Of a stretch of DNA of 64,000 nucleotides, positions 16,332 through 25,699 are shown in pieces. A model generated the notes under the pieces. The model saw only the letters and a program-made list of their open reading frames with translations, was not told the DNA's origin and did not search any database. The DNA comes from CAYWXV01 sp964462535 (GTDB lineage Bacteria > Bacteroidota > Ignavibacteria > OLB7): the NCBI GenBank assembly GCA_964462535.1, contig CAYWXV010000016.1:11995-75994 (forward strand), written 5' to 3'. The position numbers and the translations under genes were made by a program. Position 1 is the stretch's first letter, and every line of letters starts with the position of its first letter.

Positions 16332-18947
16332 ATGGCGATGCACCTGAGTTCACATCATACCGGTGACTTTGATCCTGATAGGTTGCTCGCGTTCGCCCGC
16401 ATGAACGTTGCGGCGGCGCTTCGGGCGCTCGGATCATCTTCGGAGGGGTTAAGCGAATCCGAGATCGAGAAGCGACGCGGCCGGTACGGACGCAACGAGC
16501 TGGTATCCGAGCACCCGCACGGACTCCGCGACCTCCTCATTGCGAATGTTCGAAATCCGTTGGTCGTCCTTCTGGTCGTACTCGGACTTGTGTCGTGGTT
16601 GACCGGTGATGTCCGGGCAACAATCATCATCGGGGTAATGGTCGCACTAGGAGTCGTCCTCCGATTCGTCCAGGAGCTGAAATCGGACAAGGCTGCTGAA
16701 CAGCTGAAGCGCCTTGTTGGCGTGAAGACTACGGTCATGCGTGCAGGTGTCAGGAAAGAAATCCCCGTCGCCAATCTGGTTCCTGGCGACATCGTGCACG
16801 TTGCGGCAGGGGACATGATACCTGCTGACATTCGGCTTCTCTCGGTGCATGATCTCTTCGTCGATCAGGCCTCGTTGTCAGGAGAATCACTCCCCGTGCC
16901 GAAGGAGATCCGAGAGAGAGACGATGATGAAACGGAATTGCTTGATCTGCCGATGCTCTGTTATGCGGGGTCGAGCGTCCAGACAGGTACGGGAGTCGGG
17001 CTCGTGATTCAGACAGGTCCGGCAACGTGGTTCGGGCAGATAGCCCGACAGATTGAGAGCCGTCGACCTCCGACACCGTTTGATCAAGGGGTCTCGAAGT
17101 TCACCTGGATGATCATTCGAATGATGATGATCCTGGTACCCGTCGTCTTCATTCTGAATGGCGTGAGCAGGGGCGACTGGGTCGAGGCGTTTCTGTTTGC
17201 GCTCGCCGTCGCCGTCGGGCTGACCCCGGAAATGCTCCCGATGATTGTCACCGTCAACCTGTCGAAGGGGGCAATCGCCATGTCTCACCGGAAGGTGATT
17301 GTCAAGCGACTGAACGCCATTCAGAATCTGGGGGCGATGAGTCTGCTTTGTACCGACAAGACCGGGACGTTGACCAGAGGGAAGATCGTGCTGATAAAGC
17401 ACGTTGATGTTGAAGGGAATGAGCAAGAAGAGGTACTCCACTACGCCTATCTGAATAGCTACTTCGAAGCTGGACTGAAGAATGTCATGGACGTGGCGGT
17501 GCTTCAGCATGAACACCTGGAGGAGAGATTGGTGCGCGAAGGGGGATACTGCAAGATTGATGAAATCCCTTTCGATTTTGAACGCCGACGCCTTACTGTC
17601 GTTGTGGAGGATAGTAGTGGAGAGCGGCTGTTGATTTGCAAAGGAGCAGTCGAGGAAGTGCTGGCTAGCGCCAATCGTATCATGGTGCGTGGCGTGGAGC
17701 AGCCACTGGATGAGATGCATCACCATCCGATGAGCGAAACTCTGGTTGAAAGCTTCAACAGCGAGGGGTTTCGAGTTGTGGCCGTGGCGATCAAGAAGGT
17801 GAGTCGGGACGACCGTACCTACACGGTCGCAGATGAGACATCTCTGACCCTGGTAGGCTTTCTTGCCTTCCTTGATCCACCAAGGAAGAGCGCACCCAAG
17901 GCGCTCGAGCGCTTGCGTGAGAGTAACGTCGGCATCAAGATCCTCACCGGCGACAATGCCGTCGTAACCGGGACAATCTGCCGTCAGGTTGGGCTTCCCA
18001 TTGACGATGTGCTCCAAGGGCCCACGATTCACGCGATGTCGGACAACGAGCTTGCAGAGAGAGCTCCGCACACCACCATATTCGCGAAGCTGTCGCCGCT
18101 TGACAAAGACCGCGTGATACGAGCGCTCCAATCCACCGGGCACGTTGTCGGCTTTATGGGGGACGGCATCAACGATGCTCCGGCGTTGCGGCGGAGTGAC
18201 GTGGGAATATCAGTCGACACGGCAGTCGATGTTGCCAAGGAGGCCTCGGATATCATACTGCTGAAGCAGAGTCTGATGGTGCTTCACGATGGTGTAATCG
18301 AAGGTCGAAGAGTGTTTGGAAACGTCGTCAAGTATATCCGCATGGCAGCCAGTTCGAATTTCGGAAACATGTTCAGCGTCGTGGGGGCCAGTGTATTCGT
18401 CCCATTCGTCCCGATGCTGCCAATCCAGATACTCACGAACAACCTTCTCTACGACTTCTCCCAAACGACGATTCCAACGGATCGCGTGGATCAGGAATGG
18501 CTGCGAAAACCTCGTGCCTGGAGAATCGACGAGATACGCCGTTTCATCCTCTACATCGGTCCCATCAGCTCGATCTTCGACTACATCATGTTTTTCGTGC
18601 TTCTCTACGTGTTCGATTGCTGGACGAATCCCGAGCTGTTCCATACCGGATGGTTTGTCGAGTCTCTCTTTACACAGACCCTGATCATCCATGTCATCAG
18701 GACGAATGGCATTCCATTCGTGGATAGCCGCGCAAGCGTACCACTGAGCGTTGCGTCCGTCTTGATTGCTTGTGGAGGAGCTTGGCTCCCCTACTCTCCG
18801 CTGGCGCGGACACTCGGCTTCGTCCCCTTGCCACCTGCCTACTGGATTGTCCTGGCGTGCATGCTGGTGGCGTACATAGGACTCACGCAGGTTGCCAAGC
18901 AATGGTTCGTCCGGCGAATTGAAGGGCAACCGGCGGTGAACCATTGA
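16332..18947 (+). CDS. mgtA: Magnesium-transporting P-type ATPase
   Basis: 871 residues, the usual MgtA/MgtB length. Visible: cation-ATPase N-terminal domain; actuator loop DQASLSGESLPVPK; phosphorylation motif DKTGTLT with Asp342; KGAVEEVL in the nucleotide domain; TGDN; and the hinge GDGINDAPALR. The membrane region includes AVGLTPEMLPMIVTVNLSKGA and NNLLYDFSQTTIP, which are diagnostic of the type IIIB Mg2+ ATPases and not Ca2+ or heavy-metal pumps. It imports Mg2+ across the inner membrane. The gene is divergent from the F420-reductase-like gene (106-bp spacer). No MgtL-type leader or Mg riboswitch is apparent in that short spacer. Confidence 0.92.
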   Translation: MAMHLSSHHTGDFDPDRLLAFARMNVAAALRALGSSSEGLSESEIEKRRGRYGRNELVSEHPHGLRDLLIANVRNPLVVLLVVLGLVSWLTGDVRATIIIGVMVALGVVLRFVQELKSDKAAEQLKRLVGVKTTVMRAGVRKEIPVANLVPGDIVHVAAGDMIPADIRLLSVHDLFVDQASLSGESLPVPKEIRERDDDETELLDLPMLCYAGSSVQTGTGVGLVIQTGPATWFGQIARQIESRRPPTPFDQGVSKFTWMIIRMMMILVPVVFILNGVSRGDWVEAFLFALAVAVGLTPEMLPMIVTVNLSKGAIAMSHRKVIVKRLNAIQNLGAMSLLCTDKTGTLTRGKIVLIKHVDVEGNEQEEVLHYAYLNSYFEAGLKNVMDVAVLQHEHLEERLVREGGYCKIDEIPFDFERRRLTVVVEDSSGERLLICKGAVEEVLASANRIMVRGVEQPLDEMHHHPMSETLVESFNSEGFRVVAVAIKKVSRDDRTYTVADETSLTLVGFLAFLDPPRKSAPKALERLRESNVGIKILTGDNAVVTGTICRQVGLPIDDVLQGPTIHAMSDNELAERAPHTTIFAKLSPLDKDRVIRALQSTGHVVGFMGDGINDAPALRRSDVGISVDTAVDVAKEASDIILLKQSLMVLHDGVIEGRRVFGNVVKYIRMAASSNFGNMFSVVGASVFVPFVPMLPIQILTNNLLYDFSQTTIPTDRVDQEWLRKPRAWRIDEIRRFILYIGPISSIFDYIMFFVLLYVFDCWTNPELFHTGWFVESLFTQTLIIHVIRTNGIPFVDSRASVPLSVASVLIACGGAWLPYSPLARTLGFVPLPPAYWIVLACMLVAYIGLTQVAKQWFVRRIEGQPAVNH

Positions 18948-19061
18948 CGCTCCCACCGTATTTTCCCAACCTCGTATGGCAGGTCGCCAATGCGGCACGT
19001 TGCTGCCGAACCGCACGGCCGTTCTCAGCGTCTCGCCGTTTTCGCAGCTGTTCCCCTCGCT

Positions 19062-19081
19062 CCGTGCATCTCCATGCACGG
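19062..19081. terminator. Perfect 8-bp hairpin after mgtA
   Basis: CCGTGCAT-CTCC-ATGCACGG, flanked by CCCC (19053-19056) and GGGG (19085-19088), which could extend the stem. It lies 115 bp after the mgtA stop and 80 bp before the next start. No T-run follows. The remaining 213-bp spacer shows nothing else. Confidence 0.35.
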
Positions 19082-19160
19082 CCTGGGGAGTTGTAGTCGG
19101 CGCGAACACGGCGGTCGACCTTGCGTCGTCTGAACGACCTCAGCCGATATCATCACTGAA

Positions 19161-19622
19161 ATGACCATCCCATCTGAGCCGGGTAGGGTACGGGATGCTC
19201 ACACGTCGACCAACCAACTTGCGTGGTGGCTTCGCATCGTCGGGACCGTATACCTACTAACGGGACTTGGTTTCGTTCCGCCCATGCATGCGCGCGTCAT
19301 CTCCACGCTCCACCCCGGTGTCGACGCCCCGAATACTGGTGTTGCCTACCGGGGCCTGCTCGACGTTTCATTTCTGTTCGGGCTGGATCTGATTGTGATC
19401 GGCGCATACGCGATCTGGACGTCACGCAATCCGTTGCGGCATCGTTCGATCGTCTGGCTGATTGTCTGGCTTGAGTTGATACGGGGAATTTTCGATGACA
19501 TATATATGCTGGCTCGCGGATACAACGCTGCATTTATGATCGGATTCATTGTTGCCCACCTGATCATTATTGGGACGGGAGTGGCAATCGTCAATAACAC
19601 ACGACGGGAGCGCCCGGCGTGA
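19161..19622 (+). CDS. Small BphX-like membrane protein
   Basis: 153 residues with four predicted helices (about 22-42, 65-90, 98-116 and 125-145). The opening WWLRIVGTVYLLTGLGFVPP and the short loop pattern recall the BphX-like family of small integral membrane proteins; this is a resemblance by eye and not certain. The function is unknown. The end overlaps a possible GTG start of the esterase gene (GTGA at 19619). Confidence 0.55.
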   Translation: MTIPSEPGRVRDAHTSTNQLAWWLRIVGTVYLLTGLGFVPPMHARVISTLHPGVDAPNTGVAYRGLLDVSFLFGLDLIVIGAYAIWTSRNPLRHRSIVWLIVWLELIRGIFDDIYMLARGYNAAFMIGFIVAHLIIIGTGVAIVNNTRRERPA

Positions 19623-19666
19623 ATCGGTTGGACACGGATCGGTTCACATTACTCAACGGAACTACC

Positions 19667-20794
19667 ATGCTGAAGAGACTTCTACTTTGTCTTCTGTTCG
19701 CGACCGGCGTTACAACCCTTTGGGCGCAGCAGGACCAGACAATAACGATTTCGAGCGGTGGCATCCAGCGGATGTTCGATATCCACCTTCCGGCGCTTCC
19801 GGTTCCGGCCGACCTTCCGGTAGTACTCTGTTATCATGGCACCGGTGGAACTGGGGCGGGGATGCGCGGAGTGAGCGACTTTGACGGGTTGTCAGATCCG
19901 AACCGATTCATTGTCGTCTATCCACAAGGCGTGCGAATAGGGAACGACGTGCAGTGGAACGTGTACGTCGACGACAAGCCGGGACACGGGGGCATCGATG
20001 TGGCCGATGCGCCGGATGACGTGCAGTTCACGCGGGACATCATCGATTACCTGGCGACGAACTACAATGTGGATCGAGGACGCGTCTACGCCACAGGACT
20101 CTCAAATGGTGGGTTCATGTGCTACGCCCTCTCCATGCTCGCAGCCAACGATATCAAAGCGATCGCGCCCGTCGCCGCAAGTCTCTGGGCAGACAATGGG
20201 TATCTGACTCAGCTTGTCACTTCCGGAACCGTCATGCCGATACCGGTTATGCATGTTCATGGCACTGCCGACAACATTGTCGACTACCCCGATCCCGACA
20301 ACGTCCCCAAGGACTACGAGGAGTATCCGCTCTTCATCCCATCTCGGGCTTGCGGCTCCGTAACGTACAGCCAGGTTGTACCCATTATGTCGGGTGTGGA
20401 CAAGCTGGTCTTCTGCGGACCCCCGACCGAAGTCTCATTGATTCGAATTCAAGGAATGGGGCACGCCTGGACGAACGGCGCCTATCCGACATCACTCGAG
20501 ATATTGAAGTTCTTCGGCCTGACCGGCGCCACCGGTGATGTCGCAACCGATGCCAACCAACGGACCTCACGACTCGCATTGATGGATGGTGACGCCGCAA
20601 TTCGCTTCCGGACCGAGACGGTCGCGCGCGTTGAAGTCTCATCTCTCACGGGGGCGACGGTCTATTCCGCAAACCACGATGCTGGAATCGTTTCGATTCC
20701 GCGCGACCGATTCCCCTCCGGACTCTACTTCGTCCGCGTTTATCATGCACACGGCGATCCAACGGTACAGGGAACCGTCATTCTCCAACGGTAG
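19667..20794 (+). CDS. Secreted PHB-depolymerase/feruloyl-esterase-like hydrolase with T9SS-like tail
   Basis: 375 residues from the ATG at 19667, which opens a signal peptide (LLLCLLFATGVTTLWAQQ); an upstream GTG at 19619 is less likely. The alpha/beta-hydrolase fold belongs to the LpqC/PHB-depolymerase family: oxyanion HGTGGTGAG, nucleophile Ser146 in GLSNGG, probable Asp202 (HGTADNIVDY) and His266 (GMGHAWTNG). The last ~80 residues resemble a T9SS sorting domain (VEVSSLTGATVYS ... FPSGLYFVRVY), but without the usual PNP motif. It probably hydrolyses polymer or aromatic esters outside the cell; the substrate is not determinable. Confidence 0.8.
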   Translation: MLKRLLLCLLFATGVTTLWAQQDQTITISSGGIQRMFDIHLPALPVPADLPVVLCYHGTGGTGAGMRGVSDFDGLSDPNRFIVVYPQGVRIGNDVQWNVYVDDKPGHGGIDVADAPDDVQFTRDIIDYLATNYNVDRGRVYATGLSNGGFMCYALSMLAANDIKAIAPVAASLWADNGYLTQLVTSGTVMPIPVMHVHGTADNIVDYPDPDNVPKDYEEYPLFIPSRACGSVTYSQVVPIMSGVDKLVFCGPPTEVSLIRIQGMGHAWTNGAYPTSLEILKFFGLTGATGDVATDANQRTSRLALMDGDAAIRFRTETVARVEVSSLTGATVYSANHDAGIVSIPRDRFPSGLYFVRVYHAHGDPTVQGTVILQR

Positions 20795-20884
20795 ACGTTT
20801 GTTGGAGCAGGCGCGAACTCAACGCCAGCCAGAGCACTTCATAGGGTGATTCGACGACACGAAACCACTGATCGTCAGAGCATC

Positions 20885-21625
20885 ATGCGTCGCGAGAGTC
20901 TCAGCCAACAGGACACGAAGAGCACACTCCGCACGGCGCTCGTCGGCGCTGTAGTAACTGCAATAGCAATTCCCGTCTCCGGTCCGATAGGACTTGTCGT
21001 GGTGAACGCCGTCGGTCCGGCACCGACATGGAGCGGAGCGGAAACGTTTGTCCGACACTATCATCCGGTTCAGACGTTCCCCTTCTTCGCGGGCTTTGGC
21101 CTTCTTCTGGGCTATTCGATGACGATGGCCGCGCTCTATCGGTTGGCAGACGAGCACCTGAAAACACGCGCACTGATCGGTGTGATGTTCACTACGGCCT
21201 TCGTCGCGCTGATCTTCTTCAACTACATCAATCAGACAACATTCGTTCCCGGTCTGTCTCGTGATTACCGTCCCGAGTACGGGCCGATCATCACGGCGCT
21301 GACGATGGCGAACCCACAGTCGCTAGCCTGGGGGATTGAAATGTGGGGATACGCTCTCCTGGGGGTTGCAACCTGGTTCATGTCTCCGGTCTTTCATGGA
21401 CGAATCATAGAGCGAGCTACATCGGCACTAATGGTCGCCAACGGTGTCATCAGCATCGCCGGGGGTGTCGCGACCGCGTGGTATCCAGCTTGGGTACTCA
21501 CGTCAGTCGGCACACTCGGATACCTTTCCTGGAATTTGTTGGTCTTCGCGTTGGCGATTACAATGATTGCAGCGCTGCGCAAGAGAGAACATGGTCTGCC
21601 GCTCAACGCTCCAGGCCGTTCCTGA
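20885..21625 (+). CDS. Polytopic membrane protein of unknown function
   Basis: 246 residues from the ATG at 20885 (an in-frame start at 20846 adds 13 polar residues). About six to seven hydrophobic helices are separated by short loops, with a conserved-looking NYINQTTFVPGL loop and a WGIEMWGYALLGVATWF helix. I do not recognise a family. It lies 20 bp upstream of the first DinB gene. Confidence 0.6.
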   Translation: MRRESLSQQDTKSTLRTALVGAVVTAIAIPVSGPIGLVVVNAVGPAPTWSGAETFVRHYHPVQTFPFFAGFGLLLGYSMTMAALYRLADEHLKTRALIGVMFTTAFVALIFFNYINQTTFVPGLSRDYRPEYGPIITALTMANPQSLAWGIEMWGYALLGVATWFMSPVFHGRIIERATSALMVANGVISIAGGVATAWYPAWVLTSVGTLGYLSWNLLVFALAITMIAALRKREHGLPLNAPGRS

Positions 21626-21645
21626 ACGATTGTACCAACGCATCC

Positions 21646-22110
21646 ATGCTACAGCAAATAGCCGCGGACCTTCTTGATATCGTGGAAAAGGCAACACCAT
21701 TTCTCCGCGCAATCGACGCTGACGACGCCGCCCTCCGCCCATCACCCAACAAGTGGTCGAGAAAGGAAATCCTTGGTCACCTGATAGACTCCGCATCGAA
21801 CAACCACCAACGGTTCGTTCGGGGTCAGGCCGCAGAGTCGCTGGTCGGCCCGGGCTACGAGCAGGATCACTGGGTGCGATGCCAGGGATACATCGAGCAC
21901 GATTGGAACGAGATGGTCGATTTCTGGAGGCTCTACAACCGACATATCGTGCAGGTGATACGCCGCATCCCGGATGAGAAGACAACTATGCAGTGTAGAA
22001 TCGGCAGCTACGAGCCGATGACCTTCGGTTACCTGATCGAGGATTACGTGATTCATTTGAAACACCATCTGGGTCAGATCTGGGAGTGGGGACGAGGGGA
22101 TGGTGGGTAG
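21646..22110 (+). CDS. DinB-superfamily protein
   Basis: 154 residues, one four-helix-bundle DinB/YfiT domain: SPNKWSRKEILGHLIDSASNNHQRF, with the first histidine of the metal triad, and DYVIHLKHHLGQI near the end with the others. The family comprises metal-binding proteins, some acting in thiol-dependent transfer reactions. The ATG at 21646 was chosen because homology begins at once; the longer frame upstream overlaps the preceding gene. It is followed after 35 bp by a second DinB-family gene. Confidence 0.82.
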   Translation: MLQQIAADLLDIVEKATPFLRAIDADDAALRPSPNKWSRKEILGHLIDSASNNHQRFVRGQAAESLVGPGYEQDHWVRCQGYIEHDWNEMVDFWRLYNRHIVQVIRRIPDEKTTMQCRIGSYEPMTFGYLIEDYVIHLKHHLGQIWEWGRGDGG

Positions 22111-22145
22111 ATTCGCGGACCAACCGACGTTCAACAGACGAACAG

Positions 22146-22649
22146 ATGACGACTATCGAGCATATCCGTAGGATGTGGGAGCATGCATGTTGGGCGGACG
22201 AGAGAATGCTGACCCAACTCGAGCGGGGCGCCAGTCACGCAGCGATCCGAGAGTACGCGCACGTCCTGGGGGCGGCGGAGATCTGGTTGTCCCGCCTTCA
22301 ACAACGGGACGCGAGAGGAGCAGTCTGGCCCGAAGTACCGCTCGAAGACGCGCGCCTTCTGCAACGTCAGCTTGCACATGACTATCGCGAATACCTTTCG
22401 AGTCTTGACAGCGAGCACCTTTCAGATCATGTCTTCTACAAGAACAGTGCCGGGCAGGAGTTCACGAATACGATCGGGGACATTCTCATCCACGTCATGA
22501 TGCACGGCCAGTATCATCGGGGAAAAGTGAATCTGTTGCAGGTTCAGGGGGGGAATGATCCTGCGCCTGCCGACTACATTGCGTTCCTCCGCGGGATACC
22601 GGCGGCAACGACCAGAATGTCGGACCAACGGCCGACGAACACAGAGTGA
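22146..22649 (+). CDS. DinB-family protein
   Basis: 167 residues. The opening MTTIEHIRRMWEHACWADERML is a typical DinB start. HVLGAAEIWLSRL supplies the first histidine, and HVMMHGQYHRGKVNLL carries the C-terminal H...H.Q.HRG signature of the family. It is more divergent from the neighbour at 21646 than a recent duplicate would be, so the pair belongs to different DinB subfamilies. The partner thiol or substrate is unknown. Confidence 0.85.
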   Translation: MTTIEHIRRMWEHACWADERMLTQLERGASHAAIREYAHVLGAAEIWLSRLQQRDARGAVWPEVPLEDARLLQRQLAHDYREYLSSLDSEHLSDHVFYKNSAGQEFTNTIGDILIHVMMHGQYHRGKVNLLQVQGGNDPAPADYIAFLRGIPAATTRMSDQRPTNTE

Positions 22650-22839
22650 ACCCCGCTCAGCGACCTGGCGGACGATCGGTCACGAGGACATGGTACCGAC
22701 GCGGTTACCGCAAGACCGTTCTGTCCAGGACATTGCCGGTCAACGGACCGTCTGACGACAGCGGTCTATCTACACCAGATCGTCGCATCCGCTCGTGCGG
22801 CAGGTGTGCATCCACAACGTTCACAATTCAATCAGCACA

Positions 22840-23283
22840 ATGAACGACTCTCCAACATCAACACGATCAACGTGGCACATCTGGGTGGTTGGCATCATCG
22901 CATTATTGTGGAGCGCTATGGGGGCGTTCGACTATGTGATGACCGAAACGCGTAACGAGCAGTACATGAGCCAGTTCACGCCGGAGCAACTGGCTTTCTT
23001 CTACGGAATGCCGGCGTGGGCCATTGCCTGTTGGGCCATTGCGGTGTGGGGGGGAGTGCTCGCCTCGCTTCTTCTCTTGATGAAAAAGAGACTCTCGGTC
23101 ACTATCTACCTGCTCAGTTTCATCGGCATGCTCATCGTTACGTTCCAGAATTTCGTGCTGGCGGACGGGGCGAAGATCATGCAGAGTTCCGGTATGTGGA
23201 TCATGACCATTCTGATCTTCGCGATTTCACTGCTTCTGGTCTTCTACTCCCGAGCGATGGCTAAGAGTGGCGTACTCTCGTAG
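22840..23283 (+). CDS. Small four-helix membrane protein
   Basis: 147 residues. Four hydrophobic segments are separated by short loops, one containing DYVMTETRNEQYMSQFTPEQLAFFYGMPAWAIA between helices 1 and 2. Similar small proteins are common in Bacteroidota and Proteobacteria without known function. The 190-bp spacer upstream (22650-22839) holds nothing recognisable. Confidence 0.6.
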   Translation: MNDSPTSTRSTWHIWVVGIIALLWSAMGAFDYVMTETRNEQYMSQFTPEQLAFFYGMPAWAIACWAIAVWGGVLASLLLLMKKRLSVTIYLLSFIGMLIVTFQNFVLADGAKIMQSSGMWIMTILIFAISLLLVFYSRAMAKSGVLS

Positions 23284-23486
23284 CAAGAGTAGCGGCTACG
23301 TGGCGCCCGTTGGACGGCGCGGTTCGGATCGGCCCACAGACTTGGGCTATCGATCTCATGCTCCGACCACGCGGGCACCTCGAGTCAATCGAACCTTGGG
23401 ATAGCGAGCGTTCCTATTCTCGCTATGCGGCCGTTGAACGCGATGCATCTATTAGCGTGGTGCAACAACAGAGGAGTACACGGGAC

Positions 23487-24077
23487 ATGTCCACGACGTC
23501 ACATCAGACGCGCTGCCCATGGGTCGACTTGACCAAGGACGATTACGTCGCATATCACGATCAGGAGTGGGGTGTTCCGCTGTACGATGATCGCAGCCTT
23601 TTCGAGTTTCTGATTCTGGAAGGAGCGCAGGCCGGTCTTAGCTGGTATACCGTCCTCAGAAAGCGACATGCATACAGAGAAGCGTTCGATCGGTTTGATG
23701 CCCAGAAGGTCGCGCGGTATGACGATCGAAAGGTCGAGTCGTTGCTCGGAAATCCCGGCATTATCAGGAATCGTCAGAAGATCTTGGCGGCGATAAACAA
23801 CGCACAGCGGTTTCTCGAGGTCCAGGCGGAATTCGGGACGTTTTCGGAGTATATGTGGCGCTTCGTTGATGGCAGGCCGATCGTCAACCGCCTGAAGGTG
23901 ATGAGTGACTACGCGGCAACCAGCCCTCAGTCGGACGCGATGAGCAAGGATTTGCGTAATCGTGGGTTTTCGTTCGTCGGCTCAACGATCTGTTACGCGC
24001 ACATGCAGGCGATCGGCATGGTGAACGATCACTCGCTCGACTGCTTCAGGCGAGCGGAGATAATAAAGGGCTACTAG
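23487..24077 (+). CDS. tag: DNA-3-methyladenine glycosylase I
   Basis: 196 residues, the normal Tag length. It shows the N-terminal CPWV zinc-ligand cysteine, YHDQEWGVPL with the zinc histidine, FEFLILEGAQAGLSWYTVLRKR (helix-hairpin-helix substrate pocket), FVGSTICYAHMQAIGMVNDHSLDC with the final His-x3-Cys zinc pair. It removes 3-methyladenine from alkylated DNA in base-excision repair. The ATG at 23487 was chosen because family homology starts there; the upstream in-frame extension to 23310 is not family-like. A dispersed repeat starts just after the stop. Confidence 0.93.
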   Translation: MSTTSHQTRCPWVDLTKDDYVAYHDQEWGVPLYDDRSLFEFLILEGAQAGLSWYTVLRKRHAYREAFDRFDAQKVARYDDRKVESLLGNPGIIRNRQKILAAINNAQRFLEVQAEFGTFSEYMWRFVDGRPIVNRLKVMSDYAATSPQSDAMSKDLRNRGFSFVGSTICYAHMQAIGMVNDHSLDCFRRAEIIKGY

Positions 24078-24079
24078 GA

Positions 24080-24200
24080 GACTATTGGAATAGGCGCCAT
24101 CTCTCCGTTGCATTTCTCGTCGCTCACTGCAGCGTACCTCCGGTACGCCCCACCCGCTCCTCGTCGTGCGCCTTGACCTCGCGCGATTTGAAGGGTCTTC
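24080..24200 (+). repeat. Dispersed ~120-bp element, copy 2 (diverged)
   Basis: The core is shared with copies 1 and 3: CGCTCACTGCAGCGTACCTCCGGTACGCC, then CGCTCCTCGTCGTGCGCCTTGACCTCGCGCGATTTGAA. The internal GCGTACCTCCGGTACGC is a palindrome. The outer ends (GACTATTGGAA / TTGAAGGGTCTTC) have decayed compared with the other copies. It lies between tag and the DUF1697 gene. Confidence 0.65.
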
Positions 24201-24232
24201 CGACACACAGGTATATCCAGAGGCTACTTAGA

Positions 24233-24772
24233 ATGTTCGTTGCGCTTCTCCGAGGGGTAAATGTCGGCGGAAGGAATATTGTTCCCATGGCGGACCTCCG
24301 GTCGCTTTGTCTGGATCTTGGATGGACGGATGTGGCAACATACATCCAGAGCGGAAACGTCCTCTTTGAATCAAGGATGAAAGCTGGCGTGCTAGAACGC
24401 AAGCTGGAGAAGGGGATTGAGGACCGGTTCGGGATCTCGACGCCCGTCGTCGTTCGAAGCGCCACGGAGTGGGAAGGTCTCATGAGAGGCAACCCATTTC
24501 CCGGAGCTTCTGTGGACGAACCGAATCTGGTTATGGCAGCGTTGTCCAAGAAAAGCGCTGCGCCCGATGCGGCAGAAGCACTGGCGAGGTACGCTGTGAA
24601 TGGCGAAGCTGTAGTTCAGGCGGCAGACGCTCTCTGGATTCATTTCCCGCAAGGCTCCGGTCGATCGAAAATCACGCCGACGGTTCTGGATCGTGTGGTG
24701 GCGTCTCCGGTAACCATGCGCAACTGGCGCACTGTTGTCAAGCTGGGGGAACTGGTCGCGACACGACGTTGA
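24233..24772 (+). CDS. DUF1697-domain protein
   Basis: 179 residues. The family opening MFVALLRGVNVGGRN..PMADLR is complete from the ATG at 24233, followed by YIQSGNVLFES and the C-terminal TMRNWRTVVKL. DUF1697 proteins are small, soluble and biochemically uncharacterised. The gene lies directly after repeat copy 2, and a 28-bp spacer leads to the next small gene. Confidence 0.9.
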   Translation: MFVALLRGVNVGGRNIVPMADLRSLCLDLGWTDVATYIQSGNVLFESRMKAGVLERKLEKGIEDRFGISTPVVVRSATEWEGLMRGNPFPGASVDEPNLVMAALSKKSAAPDAAEALARYAVNGEAVVQAADALWIHFPQGSGRSKITPTVLDRVVASPVTMRNWRTVVKLGELVATRR

Positions 24773-24800
24773 TCGGCCTTTCACACAATCGAAGATCACA

Positions 24801-25208
24801 ATGGCGAAGCTGGATCGAACGAGCGAGAATCCCTGGGTCTTGAAGACACCGCCGGGAACTTCTGAATACACTATGCATGTCGATGAGAGAGATGGAAGGG
24901 TGGTTCTGGTCTGCACCGTTGGCAAGACCATTCTTCACTACGATGCACGGTGCATAGACGATCTGTACACGATGTTGAAAACTGCAGGGGACTGGGTCGA
25001 GCTGGGTGGAGCGGACGAACAGAAGCCGGCAAAGGAAGGGACCGTCGAGGCGTGGGGCCGCTCGCCATCCAACCCGATAAAGGGGTGGTACGGATTGAAG
25101 AAGGGCTTCCGTGGACGCTTCGGTGTCTACATACCTCCGTTGATGGAAGCCCTTGGTCTCTGTGAATTGGAACACAATCCACGGAACAATCGCATGCGTG
25201 CCGTCTAG
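24801..25208 (+). CDS. Small soluble protein, unassigned
   Basis: 135 residues. The compact sequence has ENPWVLKTPPGTSEYTMHVDE near the start and a basic middle (NPIKGWYGLKKGFRGRFGVYIPPLMEALGLC). It looks like a conserved small domain, but I cannot name it with confidence. It has no signal or membrane segment. The stop is one base from the next ATG, so the two genes are probably cotranscribed. Confidence 0.65.
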   Translation: MAKLDRTSENPWVLKTPPGTSEYTMHVDERDGRVVLVCTVGKTILHYDARCIDDLYTMLKTAGDWVELGGADEQKPAKEGTVEAWGRSPSNPIKGWYGLKKGFRGRFGVYIPPLMEALGLCELEHNPRNNRMRAV

Positions 25209-25209
25209 T

Positions 25210-25638
25210 ATGTCCGCATTCGACCCCGACGATCTTGCCCGGCGATTTCGCCATCGCGACATACCGCATAACGAGTGGACACATCAGGCCCACTTGATAG
25301 TTGGCCTATGGCACGTCCACCGGTATGAGGTACATGCAGCCCTCGAGCAATTGCGCACCGGGATCCGGGCGTTGAACGATTCCCACGGCACAGTCAACTC
25401 GGACGATAGCGGATATCACGAGACGATCACGCGGGCCTATGTATGTCTTCTCTCGCATTTCATCCGTTCTATGCCGCGCGGGTTGTCGGTCGACGAGTGT
25501 GCCAAGCGGTTGCTTACGAGTGAGCTTGCCCATAGCGGACTCCTGCTGCACTACTACACGAAGGGTCGTCTGATGTCGAAGCGTGCCCGTGATGAATGGG
25601 TAGAACCGGATCTGTGTCCGCTCCCTGAGCTAGTTTGA
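25210..25638 (+). CDS. Small conserved protein with HNEWTHQAHL motif
   Basis: 142 residues, all-helical by composition. The N-terminal HRDIPHNEWTHQAHLIVGLWHV histidine cluster and YHETITRAYVC are seen in a family of uncharacterised bacterial proteins. Metal binding is conceivable from the histidines but is not shown. ATG 25210 follows the preceding TAG by one base, which suggests translational coupling. Confidence 0.65.
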   Translation: MSAFDPDDLARRFRHRDIPHNEWTHQAHLIVGLWHVHRYEVHAALEQLRTGIRALNDSHGTVNSDDSGYHETITRAYVCLLSHFIRSMPRGLSVDECAKRLLTSELAHSGLLLHYYTKGRLMSKRARDEWVEPDLCPLPELV

Positions 25639-25699
25639 TCTGCCCCCAACTGCCACCACATGAGGAAGGGCTACCGTCCACGCCGGCTGTTGCCGTGGA

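Noticed and set aside
16887..18143. 418-residue open frame antisense to mgtA
   Set aside because: It is the complement of a well-conserved P-type ATPase and has no recognisable domain; a shadow of GC-rich coding sequence.
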